DNA of 64,000 bases from Persicaria tinctoria (Eukaryota > Streptophyta > Magnoliopsida > Caryophyllales > Polygonaceae). How positions within the stretch are numbered: the stretch's first letter is position 1; each line of letters opens with the position of its first letter. The translations under genes were made by a program, and so were the position numbers. The notes under the pieces were generated by a model. It did no database searches. It was not told the origin of the DNA and was given only the letters and a program-made list of their open reading frames with translations. Where the stretch lies: contig JBANSL010000014.1 in assembly GCA_037127255.1 (NCBI GenBank), forward strand, positions 68,555,646 to 68,619,645, given 5' to 3'. Shown piece after piece: positions 22,339 through 33,356 of the stretch.

Positions 22339-24750
22339 GTGGCTTGGCTTGGATTGATTGAATGAATAAAGTCCAGCCCCTAATGCCTTATTTATAGTGC
22401 TCATTCCTTAGCTGTTCTAGGAAAGAAATATCTATCTATATTTAAATTTATCTACCTAATAACATTAAGATTAAATTTGGAAATAAAATAATTATATCTA
22501 AAAGGAAACTAGGACTATTGTGGATAGATCCTTCTTCTCTTGATAGATCTTGATGTGGATGGATAGAATTCCACATATCTTTTCTTGCAAGCAATTCTAT
22601 CTTCTCGTGTCAACTCGATCTCGAACTCGGACTTGACTGGATTGTCATCGACGTCAACCAAAAGTCTTCGACGTCGAGTAGGTTTTTTCTTCCCTCGGAT
22701 TGCACTTTAGCTCGAGCAAGATTCGGACTCGTCGATTACAAAACTCCTCGACGTCGAGTAGGATTGTTCTGCTCGAGTGACTCTGCTCGACTCCATGTAG
22801 AATTTCTGGGCTTGATGTACTCGACTTCGACTAGATCTGATCGACGTCGAGTAGAACTGGTTCGCTCTCAGCATTCTGCTATGTTCTTGAAACGCACTTT
22901 ACCGAGTCCTCGTTCGTTCGATTGACGCATATGAGCATGCGTTGAAAAGCTCTTTTCAAGGGCTACAACTTTCATGAAGCCATCAAAGCTTGGTTCAGAA
23001 TGATGAATGGTGAAAATTATGTTTTCTCCAGATGCACCATTCTTAGCTTCTTCATGACTTTCCTTTAAGGTTCAAAGTGCGTCCGATTTCTGCGAAATAT
23101 AACAAAAACTTGTGTAGACCTCCATAATTGGAAAATAAACATAAACTATACAGATTTTGTACTATTCTAACCCAAATGTATGAAATGTATGCAGAAACTG
23201 GTCGATCTCGACAAAACCTTCCTTGACGTCGACCAAGCCTTGTCGATTTCGAGTAACACAGAAACAAAATTCGCAACTTTTCGCAAGACAAAACACGAAA
23301 TTGATGAAATAAAATTAATAAACTAAAGACTTCTAAGATCGGGGTTTCAACACCACAACGATAACCATGTAAAATAACACATAAAGGCATAAAAGATCAT
23401 GCTTTTCATCAAATAACCTTCGTTATTAACAAATAGGAATATAGAGACTGTCGCATAAACCCTAATTGTTTCTAAAACTTTTCACATAATTAATCCAAGT
23501 TGTATTAAGATCACTTTCTCTTCAATAACATAAACAAGGATCACCTTCAACTTTCGCAAAAAAATCATGCTCGTAGGAATAGAAGAAGAATTTGCATCAA
23601 AAGATTGTACCTTTACCGCAACACCTTACATGGCTACCATCGGGCTCACCCCGACCTTAGAAGTTGGGTGACTACTCGCTTCTCATCATCAAGAAACTAA
23701 TCAATTACAAAAATGAACTAAATTGCATTAAATAAACTAAAAGAAAGCTTACAATCGAACAAAGACAATTCCGCTCTCGCTTCACAAACTCCACTCGGCC
23801 TCCAAGACTTTCTCTCCTACTCGATCTCTCTCTCTCTATGTGGCTTGGCTTGGATTGATTGAATGAATAAAGTCCATCCCCTAATGCCTTATTTATAGTG
23901 CTCATTCCCTAGCTATTCTAGGAAAGAAATATCTATCTATATCTAAATTTTTCTACCTAATAACATTAAGATTAAATTTGGAAATAAAATAATTATATCT
24001 AAAAGAAAACTAGGACTATTGTGGATAGATAATTCTTCTCTTGATAGATCTTGATGTGGATGGATAGAATTCCACATATCTTCTCTTGCAAGAAATTCTA
24101 TCTTCTCGTGTCAAATCGATCTCGAACTCGGACTCGACTGGATTGTCCTCGACGTCGACCAAAAGTCCTCGACGTCGAGTAGGATTTTTCTTCCCTCGGA
24201 TTGCACTCGAGCTCGGGCAAGAATCGGACTTGTTGGGTGTACTCGACGTCGACCAAAACTCCTCGAAGTCGAGTAGGATTGTTCTGCTCGAGTGACTCTG
24301 CTCAACTCCGTGTAGAATTTCTGGGCTTGATGTACTCGACTTCGACTAGATCTGGTCGACATTGAGTAGAACTGGTTCACTCTCAGCATTCTGCTCTGTT
24401 CTTGAAACGCACTTTCCCGAATCCTCGTTCGTTCGATTGATGCATATGAGCATGCGTTGGAAAGCTCTTTTCTAGGGTTACAACTTTCATGAAGATATTA
24501 AAGCTTGATTCGGAATGATGAATGGTGAAAATGGTGTTTTCTCCGGCTGCACCATCCTTAGCTCTTCATGACTTTCCTTTAAGCTCCAAAGTGCGTCCGA
24601 TTTCTACGAAATATAACAAACACTTGTGTAGACCTCCATAATTGGCAAATAAACATAAACTACATAGATTTTGTACTATTCTAATCCAAATGTATGCAAA
24701 AATAGATATAAAAGATAGTATAAAACCTGGCGATTTAGGCGCACAACACA
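21554..24750 (-). repeat. 5' LTR of the Athila-like element, with internal tandem duplication
   Basis: About 3.2 kb. It contains two diverged copies of a unit of about 1.3-1.5 kb: about 21880-23170 and about 23397-24690, sharing CTTTCGTCATTAACAAATA-like starts, a (CT)n tract, GATTGATTGAATGAATAAAGTCC and GCGTCCGATTTCT endings. The units hold several CG-rich palindromic words, TCGACGTCGA. Small ORFs inside are not protein-like. Confidence 0.8.
22307..22336. repeat. (CT)n microsatellite
   Basis: A pure CT run of about 14 units inside the Athila LTR. The parallel position in the second LTR unit (about 23826-23838) has a much shorter run, so it has expanded since the duplication. Confidence 0.85.
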
Positions 24751-24755
24751 TGTCA

Positions 24756-25374
24756 GTTTGGCAAAAGTCGCAGGTTGCACCTCCCTGCAGACCATGTGTC
24801 CTCTGCCTCTCCGTTTGATTTAGTTTATTTAGATGTTTAGGGCCCCGCCCCTGTTTTGTCCTTAAGCGGTTCTTGTTACTTTGTGTTCTTTATTGATGAT
24901 GCCACTAAATTTATCTGGATTTATTTCATGTCTCACAAATCCCAACTACATAACATCTTACTTGCATTCCTTGCAATGATCAAAACACAATTCAACACCA
25001 CCATCAAAACACTTCAATCGGACTGGGGAGGAGAATACTGCTCCGTCTCCTTATATCTCGCGTCTCAGGGCATCACCCACCGGTTGTCGTGTCCCCATAC
25101 ACAAGAACAAAACGGTGCAGTCGAACGTGGTAACTACATTGTGGCTGATAAAGGTCTTGCTCTTCTTGCTCAAGCCAAGCTACCCCTTCCATTTTGGGAG
25201 AATGCCTTCTTCACCGCAATTTATCTCCACAACAGAGCCACCTCCTCTAACCTTCACCACGAGTCTCCTTTTCATCGTCTCTACTCTCGAGATCCCGACT
25301 ACACCCTCCTCAAAGTCTTTGGGTGTCTATGTTGTCCCTTCCTTTATCCCTACATACAGCAATCACAAACTTGA
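24756..25374 (+). pseudogene. Copia integrase core
   Basis: The Copia frame resumes after the Athila insertion. The retroviral-type integrase core (rve) is visible: LVYLDVWGP near 24821 (first Asp), QSDWGGEY near 25016 (second Asp) and QEQNGAVERGN near 25104 (Glu), then the FWENAFFTAIYLHNR segment. It joins copied DNA into the genome. A frameshift near 25350 breaks the link to the reverse transcriptase. Confidence 0.9.
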
Positions 25375-27331
25375 CTTCCGTACTCTTCCATGCATCTTCC
25401 TTGGCTATAGCTCTCACCACAAGGGCTTCCTTTGCTATGATGTCACCTCCAAGAGAATGTACATTGCCCGACATGTCATCTTCGGCGAAACTACCTTCCC
25501 CTATCTGGCCCTATCCGCCCCTCCTCGTCCGCCTACACCACCCCCGGCCACTCCCTCTCCGACCATGTTGCTCGAGCACGCTCAGATCATTCCCCCACCA
25601 CCACCCCCTCCCAAAAATCCAGCGCCACCCCCCTTACTAACACCCCAGAACCCTTACCCCGCCGACACCCCTTCCCACTATCGTCCTAGTGACGACAGCA
25701 CCCACCCCATGCGCACTCGTGCCCACACCGCCCACCTCAAACCCAAAGCACACACCTCCACTCGCCACCCCTTACCACTCGATCCTACTCCCCCTGAACT
25801 TCAAGAACCCACCACTAATGCCCAAGCCTCGAAACACACCCACTGGCAGCAGGCAATGCAGGCTGAATACCAGACCCTTTGTCGGAATAGGACTTGGTCG
25901 CTTGTTCCTCAACCTCCTAATACTAACTTGGTTGGCTGTAAGTGGGTTTACAGGGTCAAGAAAAACGCCGATGGGACCGTCCAACGGTGCAAGGCCCGCC
26001 TTGTGGCAAAGGGCTTTCATCAGGAAGAGGGTGTCGACTACTTTGATACCTTTAGCCCTGTCATCAAGCCCACCACTGTCCGCCTAGTCCTCTCCATCAC
26101 TCTAGCACATCAGTGGCCCATCCGTCAACTCGACATCAACAACGCCTTCCTCAATGGCGATCTCCGTGAAACTGTCTACATGGAACAGCCGCGTGGCTTT
26201 GTGGACACCCCCAACCCCAGCCATGTTTGTCGTCTCTACAAGACTCTTTATGGCGTGAAGCAAGCCCCTAGAGCGTGGTTCACCAAGCTCAAACAGTTCT
26301 TCATTGCCAACCAGTTTCATGCCTGTCAATCCGACACTTCGTTGTTCATTCATCACTCGTCCACCATCACTATCTATGTATTGGTTTGTGTTGATGATCT
26401 GATTATCAGAGGCACACATCAGTCTCTCGTCGCCGCCTTCATTCGGAACCTCCATCAGCAGTTCTCTCTTAGAGATTTGGGCTCTTTGAATTACTTCTTG
26501 GGCATTGAGGTTCATCGCGCTGCCTCCGGTCTCTTTCTTAACCAAGGGAAGTACATATGTGATGTCCTCGCTCGTGCCAAGATGTCCGAAGCCAAGCCCA
26601 TTGGTTCCCCAGCCGATCCCTCCTCTCGGCTTTCCTACGATGGCACCACCTTCTCCGACCCCACCCTGTATCGTCAGATGGTTGGGGCCATGCATTATGT
26701 CACGATCACTCGTCCTAAAATCACTTATGCCGTCAACCGTGTCTGTCAGTTCATGCATCGTTCGATGGAGGCTCATTGGGACGCCGTCAAACAGATACTT
26801 CAGTACCTCAAGGGCACCTATACCTTGGGTCTTCACCTACGACAGTCGTCCGGCACTCAACTGACAGCATTCTCGGATGCCGGTTGGGCGTCTGACCCTT
26901 TCGATATGCGCTCATAGTATGGCTTTGCCATCTACTACGGTCCCAATCTCATCAATTGGACGTCCCAAAAGCAAAAGGTCGTCGCTCGCTCTAGCACGGA
27001 GGCCGAGTATCGAGCGCTTGCCTACACCACAGCTGAGCTCTTGTGGATCCAGCAGCTTCTTGCCGACTTGCACCGTCCCCAGCAGTCGGCTCCCCTACTG
27101 TTGTGTGACAACTTAGGGGCTACGTTCATGACCTCCAACCCCGTCGTCGGCTCTCGCTCCAAGCAAATCAAGATGGACTACTTCTTCGTCCATGAGCAGG
27201 TTGAGGACAGGAATCTGGCGGTTCATCATGTCTCCTCCACTGATCAAAATGCTAACATCTTCACCAAGCCGCTCAGCACGACTCGGTTTTGTGAGCTGCG
27301 GTCCAAGCTTCAAGTTCACCGACGCCCTTGA
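25360..27331 (+). pseudogene. Copia reverse transcriptase and RNase H
   Basis: After a Pro-rich linker the RVT_2 domain is nearly complete: KWVYRVKKNADGTVQR near 25942, ARLVAKGFHQEEGVDYFDTF near 25996, QLDINNAFLNGDL near 26129, YGVKQAPRAWF near 26250 and the catalytic CVDD near 26388 (usually YVDD). RNase H has DAGWASDPFD, a TAG at 26915-26917, then ARSSTEAEYRAL near 26990, MDYFFVHEQ and NIFTKPL, ending at 27331 just before the polypurine tract and 3' LTR. Confidence 0.93.
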
Positions 27332-27344
27332 GCTTGCCGGAGGG

Positions 27345-27495
27345 TATTAACCATATCTTGGAAATATGAGATCTCCTAGGATTGTGTCTATCTGATTGTA
27401 ACCATAGTGATTTGAATCTATCCTTTTGGATATGTATCCCTGCATATTTATACCTCATTGATTAATGCAAATACACACAACTTTACATTCTCACA
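27345..27495 (+). repeat. 3' LTR of the Copia element
   Basis: 151 bp matching the 5' LTR, preceded by the purine tract GGAGGG and followed by the ATGCG duplication and the rest of the older Copia. Confidence 0.93.
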
Positions 27496-27500
27496 ATGCG

Positions 27501-28080
27501 CCTAGGGATCCGCACTTCCAGGCCTTGAAGCGGATCATACGGTACATCAGTGGGACGCTGGATATGGGCACCACGATCTCCCCTTCATCTCGGCATGACC
27601 TCATTGCATACACTGATGCGGATTAGGGTGGGTGTCCTAACACACACCACTCCACGTCTGGTTACTGTGTCTTCCTCAATGACACCCTTGTGTCCTGGTC
27701 GGTGAAGCGACAGTCTGTGGTTTCTCGCTCTAGCGCGGAGGCTAATTACGGGGGTGTCGCCAACGTTATCTCCGAGTGCTTCTGGCTACGTAATCTCTTG
27801 GTTGAGCTCCGCTACCCCCTTCAGAAGGTCACCCTGGTCTACACAAACAATGTTTCTGCCGTCTATCTCGCAAGCAAACCGATCCAACATCAGCGCACTA
27901 AGCACATTGAGCTCGATCTCCACTTTGTTCGGGACAAGGTTGTTATTGGACATGTTCGTGTTCTTCATGTCCCTTCCTCCTATTAGTACGCTGATATCTT
28001 CACCAAGGGTTTACCTCGTTAATTGTTCCTCGATTTTCGGTCCAGTCTCACTGTTCGAGACCCTCCACTTTCGACTACGG
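27501..28080 (+). pseudogene. Right part of the old Copia pol remnant (RNase H)
   Basis: Continues the reading frame of 16993-17076 with PRDPHFQALKRIIRYISGTL, then RNase H motifs: TSGYCVFLNDTLVSW near 27657, VVSRSSAEANYGG near 27717, NNVSAVYLASKP near 27846 and ADIFTKGLPR near 27990. Several stops are present. It differs clearly from the RNase H of the inserted Copia, so the two are distinct families. Confidence 0.88.
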
Positions 28081-28557
28081 GGGTTTGATAGATTATATAT
28101 TGTATAATGTACGGGCCTATTGGCTCAGGCCCAGTCTTATTCACATGTAATCTATATATATGAACATTATGAGGAATGAAACCATAAGGAGGATTTTATA
28201 TCGATCAATACAATTCTACAGCTAAATCAGAAGCTAAGAAGGAAGAAATGATCAGACATGAATACCGGGTTTTAAGGTGCACCTGCATGCGCCGGTGGAA
28301 TAGTGGCGGGCGCCGCTCTTCAGGCTCCGCGACGTGGATAGAGATAGAGTGATGGTGAGAGATGGAGCTGATTTTTGGGGGTTTTTTCGGGTCATAGATG
28401 CTGAATTTTCATATTCAACCCAACGATGCATAGTGATAGCTTACTTTTCCATTCAGCTAATATTTTAGTGTTTGAATTTATTATTTTAGTTTTCAGCAAC
28501 GAGCTATCGACATGTGCTCCAACAATGAGTTTTAATGGATAAATTATTAAATGTAGT
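28081..28557 (+). other. Probable 3' LTR remnant and flank of the old Copia
   Basis: A purine run ACGGGGG is followed by TGATAGATTATATATTG and about 135 bp ending ACAATTCTACA, the layout of a polypurine tract plus Copia LTR. The partner 5' LTR is gone. The rest, to 28557, shows nothing recognisable. Confidence 0.4.
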
Positions 28558-28732
28558 TCATTTGTCAGCTATTTGTTATAGTTTTTCGTTTGTCAGTTGT
28601 CTGTCATAGATCCGTTTATCAGTTGTCTGTCATAGATTCTTTTGTCAATTGTCTTTCATAGTTCCGTTTATCATCTGTCGTTTATCAGTTGTATGTCATA
28701 GTTCCGTTTATCCATTGTCGTTTGTCATAGTT
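28558..28732. repeat. Short tandem repeat, about 30-bp unit
   Basis: Five to six diverged units of the form TTTGTCAGTTGTCTGTCATAG followed by TTCCG or ATCCG. Function unknown. Confidence 0.7.
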
Positions 28733-28820
28733 AGAAACGGGCAGCAGTTAGGGGCTGGTCGGTGGACATTTAACTTATAAATCTTTGATGATGGACATTT
28801 AATTAATTATGACTTCTTAT

Positions 28821-29904
28821 TAGGGATGGCAATGGGTCGGGTGATGGGTGGATGATCTACTTCCGTCACCCGACCCACCACCCAAAACCCTTCACCCTAC
28901 CCGACCCATCACCCACCAAAATTTTCATCCGTCCCGTCCACCCATCACCCATCGGGTGATAGTTCGGGTGAAAGGTAAAGACATCAAATTCTTCCAAAAA
29001 AAATATTGAAAAACATACGGCAAACACATCGACGAATAAACAAGTATCAAATATAGTCGAATTCGGTCAAATAGTAAAGGAGTATGAATATTCATTAGTC
29101 AATTACTCACCTAATTCACTAATTGGATAGTATATAGCAACCATACTGCATACAAGGATTGCAGGGGCGCACTACATCGATTATATAGCAACCATAATAA
29201 CCATTCGAGGTTTCAACAATTTCGTGCGACGAGAGAGAGACTCACGAGAGACGACGGTGACCGGAGATGAGAGGCGGCGATGACCGGAGGAAGGTGCTAC
29301 ACGGGATACGGCGGTGACCAGAGACGTCTGAACTATTGAAGACTACAAGGATTACAAGGCATACATCGATTATATAGCAACCAAGGCTAAAAATTCGAGG
29401 TTTCAACACCTTCTTGCAACAAGAGAGAGAGAGAGAGAGAGACGACAGTGGCCGGAAAGGAGAGGCAGCGGTGATCAGAGAGGAAGGTGCTACACGGGAG
29501 ACAACGGTGACCGGAGACGTCGAACTATTGAAGAGTAGGATTGACAGGAGGCGCTCGCTCTGTAGCTCATCTCAGGCGGCGGCAATTGATAGGGTTTGAA
29601 GAGAAGAAACGGAGAATCAACTCACTGGGAACCAATTGATAGGGTTTGGGGGTATATTAGTAATTTTATATATAAAATATAATTATATAATATAAGTCGG
29701 GTGACGGGTCGGGTGACGGGTCGGGTGATGGGTCGGGTGATGAGTCGGGTGCTGGGTGGGGAATGTCTTCACCCGAATCTGACCCGACCCATCACCCGTT
29801 CACCCATCACCCATTTAATATCCGCTTTATTTCAGATTTTCACCCACTTTTTCAGGTCGGGTGAGACGGATTTCCGTCGGGTGCGGGTGAAATTGACATC
29901 CCTA
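28821..29904. mobile_element. hAT-type non-autonomous element
   Basis: 1084 bp with a perfect 8-bp TSD, CTTCTTAT (28813-28820 and 29905-29912), and ends TAGGGATGGCAAT / ATTGACATCCCTA, typical of hAT elements. Both subterminal regions are packed with GGGTCGGGTGATGGGT-like words in opposite orientation. The interior holds an imperfect tandem duplication (about 29130-29340 and 29345-29540, sharing TCGATTATATAGCAACCA and GAGGAAGGTGCTACACGGGA). No transposase is present. Confidence 0.92.
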
Positions 29905-30040
29905 CTTCTTATGTGGACAATTACTTTTTATCTTTTTTTATATATTTGTCGTATATTTGATGATTTGCCGTCTGCCGACTTGTCGGCCTCTCGAGCTTCA
30001 GACTTGTCTGCGCTCGAATGTTTACTTAATAAAAAAAACG

Positions 30041-32478
30041 GAATTTTCGCCAAATACCCCTGAGGTTAAGGCTAATTCGCGTAGTGTATAAAAGTTTGAC
30101 ATATTTCTCCAGGTGCCCCTGAGGTTTCCATTTTTTTCGCCAAATACCCCTGAGGTTTTTATTTTTTCGCCAAATGTCCCTCTATCGAATTAGTTAATGT
30201 TTTTTTTATTGAAAATAAAAAGAATAGAAAATATTATTTCATTGTTATTTTTGTAAGGTATTATTTGAACAATATTATTTAATTATGGTAATTAAATTAT
30301 CTAATATTATATACACAATACCATATCATATTACATTTTTTAATTAATGGAATTAATTCAAAATATTTTTTTTTGATAAAGTTAAAATTAACTATACAAT
30401 ATTATTTCATTATGTATTAATTACACAATATCATTTCATGCTATTTATTTAAACAATGAGATTAATTTAAAACGTTTTTTTTTTTAATACAGAATTTTTT
30501 TCAAAATATTCACTAAAAAAAATAATTATAAAAATATTCACACTTTAAAACTATTTACGAAAATATTCATTTTTGTCAGATCGGACAGAAAAACGCGGTC
30601 TGAGACTGCGTTTTATTATTAAGGTCAAAAATCTGAAATTGGTGAAAAAGGTAAAAAAAAAAACTAACACAAAAGACCGCGTCTCTTGTTTTTTGTTTTT
30701 TTTTCAGAAAAATTGAAAAGGGGGAATGGAAGAGACGGGAAGGGATGGGGGAGAGAGGGGGATGGTCGGAGATCCAGGCGGAGGGAGAGAGAGGAAGGGG
30801 CGGAGGAGAGAGAGGGATGGCCGGAGGGGGGCGGAGGGAGAGAGAGGAAGTCGGAGGGGAGCGGAGGAGAGAGGGATGGCCGGAGGGAGAGAGAGGAAGG
30901 GGCGGAGGAGAGAGAGGGATGGATGCTGGAGATCCAGGCGGAGGAGAGAGGAAGGGGCGGAGGGAGAGAGAGGGATGGTCGGAGGGGGGCGGAGGAACAG
31001 AGAGGAAGTCGGAGGCCGGAGGGGGCGGAGGAGAGAGGGATGGTCGGTGGGAGAGAGAGGGAAGGGCGCCGGAGATCCATGCGGAGGAGAGAGGAAGGGA
31101 TCTCCGACCGGCATCGTGCTCCGTTCTCCGGCATCACCAGCGGGGGAGGAAAGGCTCCGTTCTCCGTGCTCCGTTCTCCGGCATCGTGCTCTGTTCTCCG
31201 GCAGCATCTGAGCGTCACCCCTCTCTCTCCCTCCGCCCATCCCTCTCTCTCCTCCGCCCCTTCCTCTCTCTCCCTCCGGCCATCCCTCTCTCCTCCGCCC
31301 CCCTCAGACTTCCTCTCTCTCCCTCCGGCCATCCCTCTCTCTCCTCCGCCCCTTCCTCTCTCTCCCTCCGCCTGGATCTCCGGCCATCCCCCTCTCTCCC
31401 TCCGCCCCTTCCTGTCTCTTCCATTCCCCCTTTTCAATTTTTCTGAAAAAATAAAAATAAAAAAACAAGAGACGCGGTCCCAGACCGCGTCTTTTGTGTT
31501 AGTTTTTTTTACCCTTTTTCACCCAATTTCAGATTTTTGACCTTAATAATAAAACGCAGTCTCAGACCGCGTTTTTCTGTCCGATTTGACAAAAATGAAT
31601 ATTTTCGTAAATAGTTTTAAAGTGTGAATATTTTTATAATTATTTATTTTTTAGTGAATATTTTGAAAAAAAAATCTAAAATACATAGTTCCAAATATAT
31701 GAATTCTTTTTTTTTCCAAAGCAATTAATCTATCTTTTTGTGTGTGTATAATAATAACTATTTTTTATATAATAATCTTAATTTTTGGAATTTCACACAA
31801 TCAACCTAATCTACATAAATTTTCAAATAATAAATTTTTTAAACATTTTTTTAACCAATGAGATTTATCTATTCTAATTGTTAAATGAGAAATATTTTTG
31901 CTTAGATGACATAATAATTTTAATTTCAAAATTTCCTCCCAATCAACTGAACCTTGAAAAAAAAATCAAACTAATGAAATTTGTACACGTTTCTATAATC
32001 AATCTAGTTATATCTAAATATTAATTAATAAGTATTTTTTATTAGGTGTTATAAACATATTTATTTTAGGATTTTAATCCAATCAACATATTTTACTTAA
32101 ATCTTAAACTCGTGTAATTTTTACACATTTTTCATAAATATTTTAATTATTTTTTACTTAATTATCAAATCTTTTTTTTTTGTATTTTATGTTAACGTTT
32201 GATAATATCTTATTTAAATTTATCATAGTAATTTTTTATACTTAGAAAATTTTATTTTTATTAAAAATATGCGCCATGTTGGATTGTTGGGGGAATTGTA
32301 CTATTTTTCAATAAAATAACGTTAACAAATTCGACAGAGGGGCTTTTGGCGAAAAAGTATAAACCTCAGGGGTATTTGGCGAAAAAAATGAAAACTTCAG
32401 AAACACCTGGCGAAATATGTTAAATTTTTGTAAACTACGCGAATTAGCCTTAACCTCAGGGGTATTTGGCGAAAATTT
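30041..32478. mobile_element. Large foldback / TIR element
   Basis: The outer inverted repeats, about 150 bp, begin GGAATTTTCGCCAAATACCCC on the left and GAAATTTTCGCCAAATACCCC on the right (reverse complement), with CGCCAAATACCCCTGAGG repeated inside. An inner inverted repeat (about 30490-31100 against 31215-31680) is close to perfect for over 200 bp. It ends in a purine arm of GGAGAGAGAGGAAGG words facing a pyrimidine arm of CCTTCCTCTCTCTCC words. The long ORFs (up to 284 codons, Arg/Glu/Gly or Ser/Pro) come from these repeats and are not genes. I could not find a TSD. Confidence 0.8.
31470..31492. repeat. Perfect CGCGGT palindrome
   Basis: AGACGCGGTC, spacer CCA, then GACCGCGTCT. The inverted partner on the left side of the foldback (near 30683) carries only a shortened version, AGACCGCGTCT. 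Confidence 0.85.
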
Positions 32479-33230
32479 CGTGAGGCTTAAATCTGAAGAG
32501 TTACTCACCCATTCATAACACTAGTTCATTGAATGGTAGTATTCCTATACTTTCATTAAAATAAAATATACAGTCAATTGGGTCAGTATATATATAATCA
32601 ATGATTCAATGTTTTGTAAAACGCTTGGTGCCGTTGGTGGTAGAGTAGGATTAAGGTCTAGGTAGGATATAAGCAGATTTTATAGAAGATCTTTGTAGTA
32701 TAGACGGGTCTTGGCAACTTTAATGACTTTCAAGGCAAAGTGAGATCAAGGATTTAGATGGGGTAAAGGGGTTTTTAAGTCTATATATATGATATAGAAT
32801 TATGAGTAGTAGGTGCGAAATTTAGCACAATCAAAACGCTTGACTTTGCAATTTATATACCAAAAAAAAAAAATAGTAACAATAATATAGGGACTAATAA
32901 TTAATAAAATCGGTATGTTTAATTTATGTTTCATGCTATACTGGTTACGCATATTTAATTATGAAAAAAAAAATAAAGGAAATTAAACGAATGAACCCTA
33001 AAAAAAATATCGATAATTTTGTTAAATTAAATTGTTGAATCTAGTTTGACATGCGGGCAGGCAGAGGTTAAAAAATGGAAGAATAATTAAGATAATATAT
33101 ACATTCAAAGGACCAAGGTTGACCGTCTAGAATGGTAGACTTCAATTGCTTGTATACACCCATTATCTTATCAAAAGCTCGATCGATAAGAACTACGGAG
33201 TAATAAATGGAATTAAGGCTGATCGATTTC
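32479..33230. other. Upstream region of PR-10 copy 2
   Basis: No gene. It is AT-rich to about 33050, then homologous to the region before PR-10 copy 1. It contains GGTTGACCGTC near 33118, a TTGACC W-box-like site; the matching position in copy 1 reads GCAGACCATC and lacks it. Confidence 0.5.
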
Positions 33231-33238
33231 TATAAATA
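33231..33238 (+). promoter_or_regulatory. TATA box of PR-10 copy 2
   Basis: TATAAATA in the same context as at 9363, here 126 bp before the start codon. The leader is longer than in copy 1 by about 40 bp near 33305-33345. Confidence 0.7.
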
Positions 33239-33356
33239 CCCAACAAATTCCTCCATTTTCACTCACAAATTAAACAAAATCCTCAATCACTAGCTCAAGT
33301 AACCTTAATTTCTTTTTATCTTGCAACTTAGTTTTGAGCAATCAACCAAAAGAGAA

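Larger units (their letters stand above)
18839..24750 (-). mobile_element. Gag-only Athila/Tat-type LTR element nested in Copia
   Basis: 5912 bp with TG...CA ends and a perfect 5-bp TSD, CATGT (18834-18838 and 24751-24755). In - orientation the order is long 5' LTR (24750-21554), AAT spacer, tRNA-Asp-type PBS, gag (21458 to about 19804), short 3' LTR remnant (to 18839). There is no protease, reverse transcriptase or integrase. It is either a TR-GAG-like non-autonomous element or an Athila copy that lost pol and part of its 3' LTR in one deletion. The unequal LTRs favour the deletion, with the break in CT-rich/Glu-rich sequence near 19810-19860. Confidence 0.92.
17077..27495 (+). mobile_element. 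Copia LTR retrotransposon, split by an Athila-like insertion
   Basis: Flanked by the 5-bp TSD ATGCG (17072-17076 and 27496-27500) and by two 151-bp LTRs. Order: LTR, PBS, gag, zinc knuckle, protease, GAG-pre-integrase, integrase, reverse transcriptase, RNase H, LTR. This Copia gene order resembles the Ale/Retrofit group. Premature stops (17675, 18110, 26915) and a frameshift near 25350 make it non-autonomous today. I count about 11 LTR differences in 151 bp (near 93% identity). The embedded 18839-24750 element and its CATGT duplication account for 5.9 kb of the span. Confidence 0.95.

Noticed and set aside
16919..28390. Direct repeat ATAGAGTGATGG...AGATGGAGCT flanking the whole nest
   Set aside because: Similar text occurs near 16925 and 28345, but with several mismatches and at different distances from the old Copia. 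It cannot be shown to be a target duplication.
30664..31540. Overlapping ORFs of 160-284 codons on both strands
   Set aside because: They arise from the GGAGAGAGAGG / CCTCTCTCTCC repeats of the foldback arms. Composition is only Arg/Glu/Gly or Ser/Pro/Leu and mirrored on both strands; no domain.
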